DNA of 36,934 nt. Source: Poronia punctata (Eukaryota > Ascomycota > Sordariomycetes > Xylariales > Xylariaceae). Each line of letters opens with the position of its first letter. Within the stretch, counting starts at the first letter, position 1. The stretch lies in NCBI GenBank assembly GCA_022579005.1, contig MU401764.1:1-36934 (forward strand). Direction: 5' to 3'. The notes beneath the pieces are model-generated. The model ran no database searches. It had not been told where the DNA came from and was given only the letters and a program-made list of their open reading frames with translations. This document shows positions 34,590 through 36,934 of the stretch, in pieces. A program made the position numbers and the translations under genes.

Positions 34590-36934
34590 TTAGGGCGTGT
34601 TCGGTCTGTTACTTATTACTTATTAAAGTAGAGAAAAGCAATAATTATAAGAATTGTGTTTATCAAACTACTTATAATAAATATTTACTTTTAGTATACT
34701 AAAATTTGTTTACTTTTGCTTATATTGTATAGCTAATTAAATATGTTTATTTTGCTAAAAAACTTAGCATTTTTAGTAATAGCTTTTTATTTAATTATTT
34801 TGCTTATATAATATATTTTTACTTAGCTAAAGCTTTTAGCGTAATAAAAAAAGTAAATATAAGCTTAGCTAAAAGTATTACTTTTAATTTAGTAAATTTA
34901 TTAAAGTTATTTTATTATTAATATTAAAAGTACTTAAAATAGCTATAATTTTTTAAAATTAGCAGCTTTTATAAAAAGCACGCTAGTAGCTTATTGCTTA
35001 TATAATTACTATTATAATAAGTAGTAATATAAAGTATTTAAAGTATAAGATTTATATTAATAACTAGTTTAAGTATAATAGGGCACTTAGCTAAAAAACC
35101 TATTTGCTAAGCTATTTGTATATAAACTACTTATTAGCTAAAGCTACGCTAACTAATAGCTAAAGCTTTGCTAGTTATACTTTTTTTAATTTTTTTAGCT
35201 AGTTTAGTTACTTACTTAGCTAATTAAATAAAAGTTATTTAATATACTTAGTTTTTAAAATTGCTAGCAATATTATTTTATAACTACTTTATTACTTAAA
35301 CCTTTATACTTTTATATTTTTATATTTTTAAATTATAATATAATATTTAGCAAAAAGATTTAAACTAAAAACTAAGTATAGTTTATAACTATTAAGCAAA
35401 TAACTAGCAACAATATAAATAAGCTTAATAAACCTAACACTAAAAATAAGCAATAAAAATTAAAAAAACTAGCTAATAGTTAAGCTAAATTTATAAATAA
35501 CTAAAAATAAAAAAGTAATAATAAACGTAATAAAAAAAGTAAAAAACCTAATAGTAAACTAAAAAATTTAAAATAAAATATGCTACTTATTAAAATAAAC
35601 AATTAGCTAATAGCTAGTAACTTTTAAAAAAGTTAAAAAAATAAAAGCTATTTTTTTTATTTTAAGCTGCTATTATATAATAGCTTATTTAATAAAAGCT
35701 TTTATTATAATAATTTTTATAAAAGTTTAAAAAGCTAAAAAAATAATTTTTTAAACTAGATTATTAATATAATAAACTAAAATTTATAATTGCTTTAGCT
35801 ACTTACTAAGTAAAAAAAGCTATAATATAAAAATAACGCTAAAGCTTTTATATATAATTATAAGTAGCTAAAATAAAATATTATTGCTATAAAAATTAAA
35901 AACTAAATTATAGCTATAAAAAAAAATAATTAGTAAAAGCTTAGCTATAAAAATTTAATATAAATTATATAAGCTTTAATATAAGCTAAGTTTAATATTT
36001 AAATAAATTAGCGTTTTTATTAAAATATATTAAATTATAATAACTTAAAAAATAAAGCTATTTTTAATAACTTTTAAAAGTTTATTTAATAAAAAAACAT
36101 TAACTTAAAGCTATTTAAGTAAACTTTTTAAAAGTAATTATATAAGCTTTAGTAATAAAAAAATAAAAACTTAAAAGATTTTTTTTTATTAGTAAGTATT
36201 AATATAAAAGCTTAAAAGTGCTATATTATTAAAAAATAATAGCTAACTAGCTTTTAACTATTAATATAAACTTTTAAAAAAACTAAAAAAAGTTTTAATA
36301 AAGTAATATATATTGCTTAATAATATAGTTATAGTTTATTAAAAAGCTAAAAAATAATAAAGTACTTAATATTATATTAATAAAAAATATAAGCTATTAT
36401 AAAAGCAAAAATATGCTAAACGCTTATTAAAGCAAAAAAAGTTAGTAAATAACTTAAAAGCGCTTAAATAGTTTAAAAAAAAAACTAATAACTTATTAAA
36501 GTAATAAATAAATTAAAATTAAAATAAATTAGTATATACTAGCAATAGCTTTATAAAGTGCTACTATTATAGTAAAAAAAGCTATATAGCTAAGTATTGC
36601 TTAAAAAATAAGCAATTAGTATTAAATTGCTAATTAAATAAAGTTAAGCAAAAATTACTAAAATAGCTTAAAAGTAAAATATAAAACGTTTAAATAGCTT
36701 AGTTAAACTTTAAAAATAAAAAGTTAAAAGCTAAGCTAAAGTAAGTTAATATATTTAATTTATTTTAATAAAGTTTTATAAAACGTTTAGTATTATAAAG
36801 CTATTTTAAGTAGTAGTTATAGTTTTTTTAAGTAGTAAGTAAAAGCTAAAAAAAGTTATTATAAATATAAATATAAAAGCTTAAATTAATATTATATATA
36901 AAAACTTTTAAAAAAAATACTTATAAAAAGTAAA
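34590..36934. mobile_element. RIP-degraded AT-rich block, right edge
   Basis: After TTAGGGCGTGTTCGG at about 34592 the composition turns sharply AT-rich, with the same dinucleotide bias as the first block, and stays so beyond the window. The first 100 bases keep repeated TTACTTATTA words, then a nearby inverted CTACTTATAATAA, suggestive of a transposon end. No protein motif survives. Family unknown. Confidence 0.65.

Noticed and set aside
33894..34593. Two plus-strand frames of 71 and 122 codons
   Set aside because: No known motif. The second begins at a non-ATG codon and ends in translated T-rich tract (FFLWFFFGF), a low-complexity artefact.

Overview
The window is nuclear DNA of a filamentous ascomycete (Pezizomycotina). 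The evidence is a mosaic of very AT-rich blocks, which look mutated by repeat-induced point mutation (RIP), alternating with base-balanced DNA. The balanced DNA carries genes with short GT-AG introns of 61 to 184 nt, and one gene is a class II hydrophobin, a family known only from ascomycetes and mostly from Sordariomycetes and Leotiomycetes. The species cannot be named from sequence alone.

Layout: 1-15310 is a RIP-degraded transposon graveyard. It contains a roughly 7.1 kb relic bounded by two ~297-bp direct repeats (7433-7728 and 14207-14504) that behave like diverged LTRs, one small unmutated island (2816-3025) and a 30-bp hairpin minisatellite (14974-15124). 15311-18560 is base-balanced and holds the hydrophobin gene (16886-17322, minus). 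18560-19245 is an AT-rich insert with long imperfect terminal inverted repeats. 19246-22520 is base-balanced with no convincing gene. 22520-23580 is another AT-rich relic, with a short TGCTATACC-type tandem repeat near its left edge. 23580-34590 is the main gene-bearing part. From 34590 to the end the sequence is again AT-rich and RIP-like.

Four genes can be supported. All were reassembled by hand from conserved motifs and splice signals. They are a 99-residue class II hydrophobin (three exons), a 229-residue unrecognised protein (two exons, plus strand), a 216-residue DJ-1/PfpI family protein of the isonitrile-hydratase type (four exons, minus) and a 200-residue protein with two RRM-like halves (one exon, minus). 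A fifth locus (about 32160-32420, minus) has coding-like segments in two frames and is probably a broken or mis-resolved gene. A 60-codon open frame at the edge of the first AT block (15340-15522, minus) may be another fragment.

The genes do not form an operon or an obvious metabolic cluster. The picture is a gene-sparse, transposon-rich compartment, where secreted or lineage-specific genes such as hydrophobins often sit. I found no RNA genes, CRISPR arrays or clear novel system. The best leads are the RIP-scored LTR pair, the inverted-repeat element, the possibly orphan two-exon gene and the broken gene.
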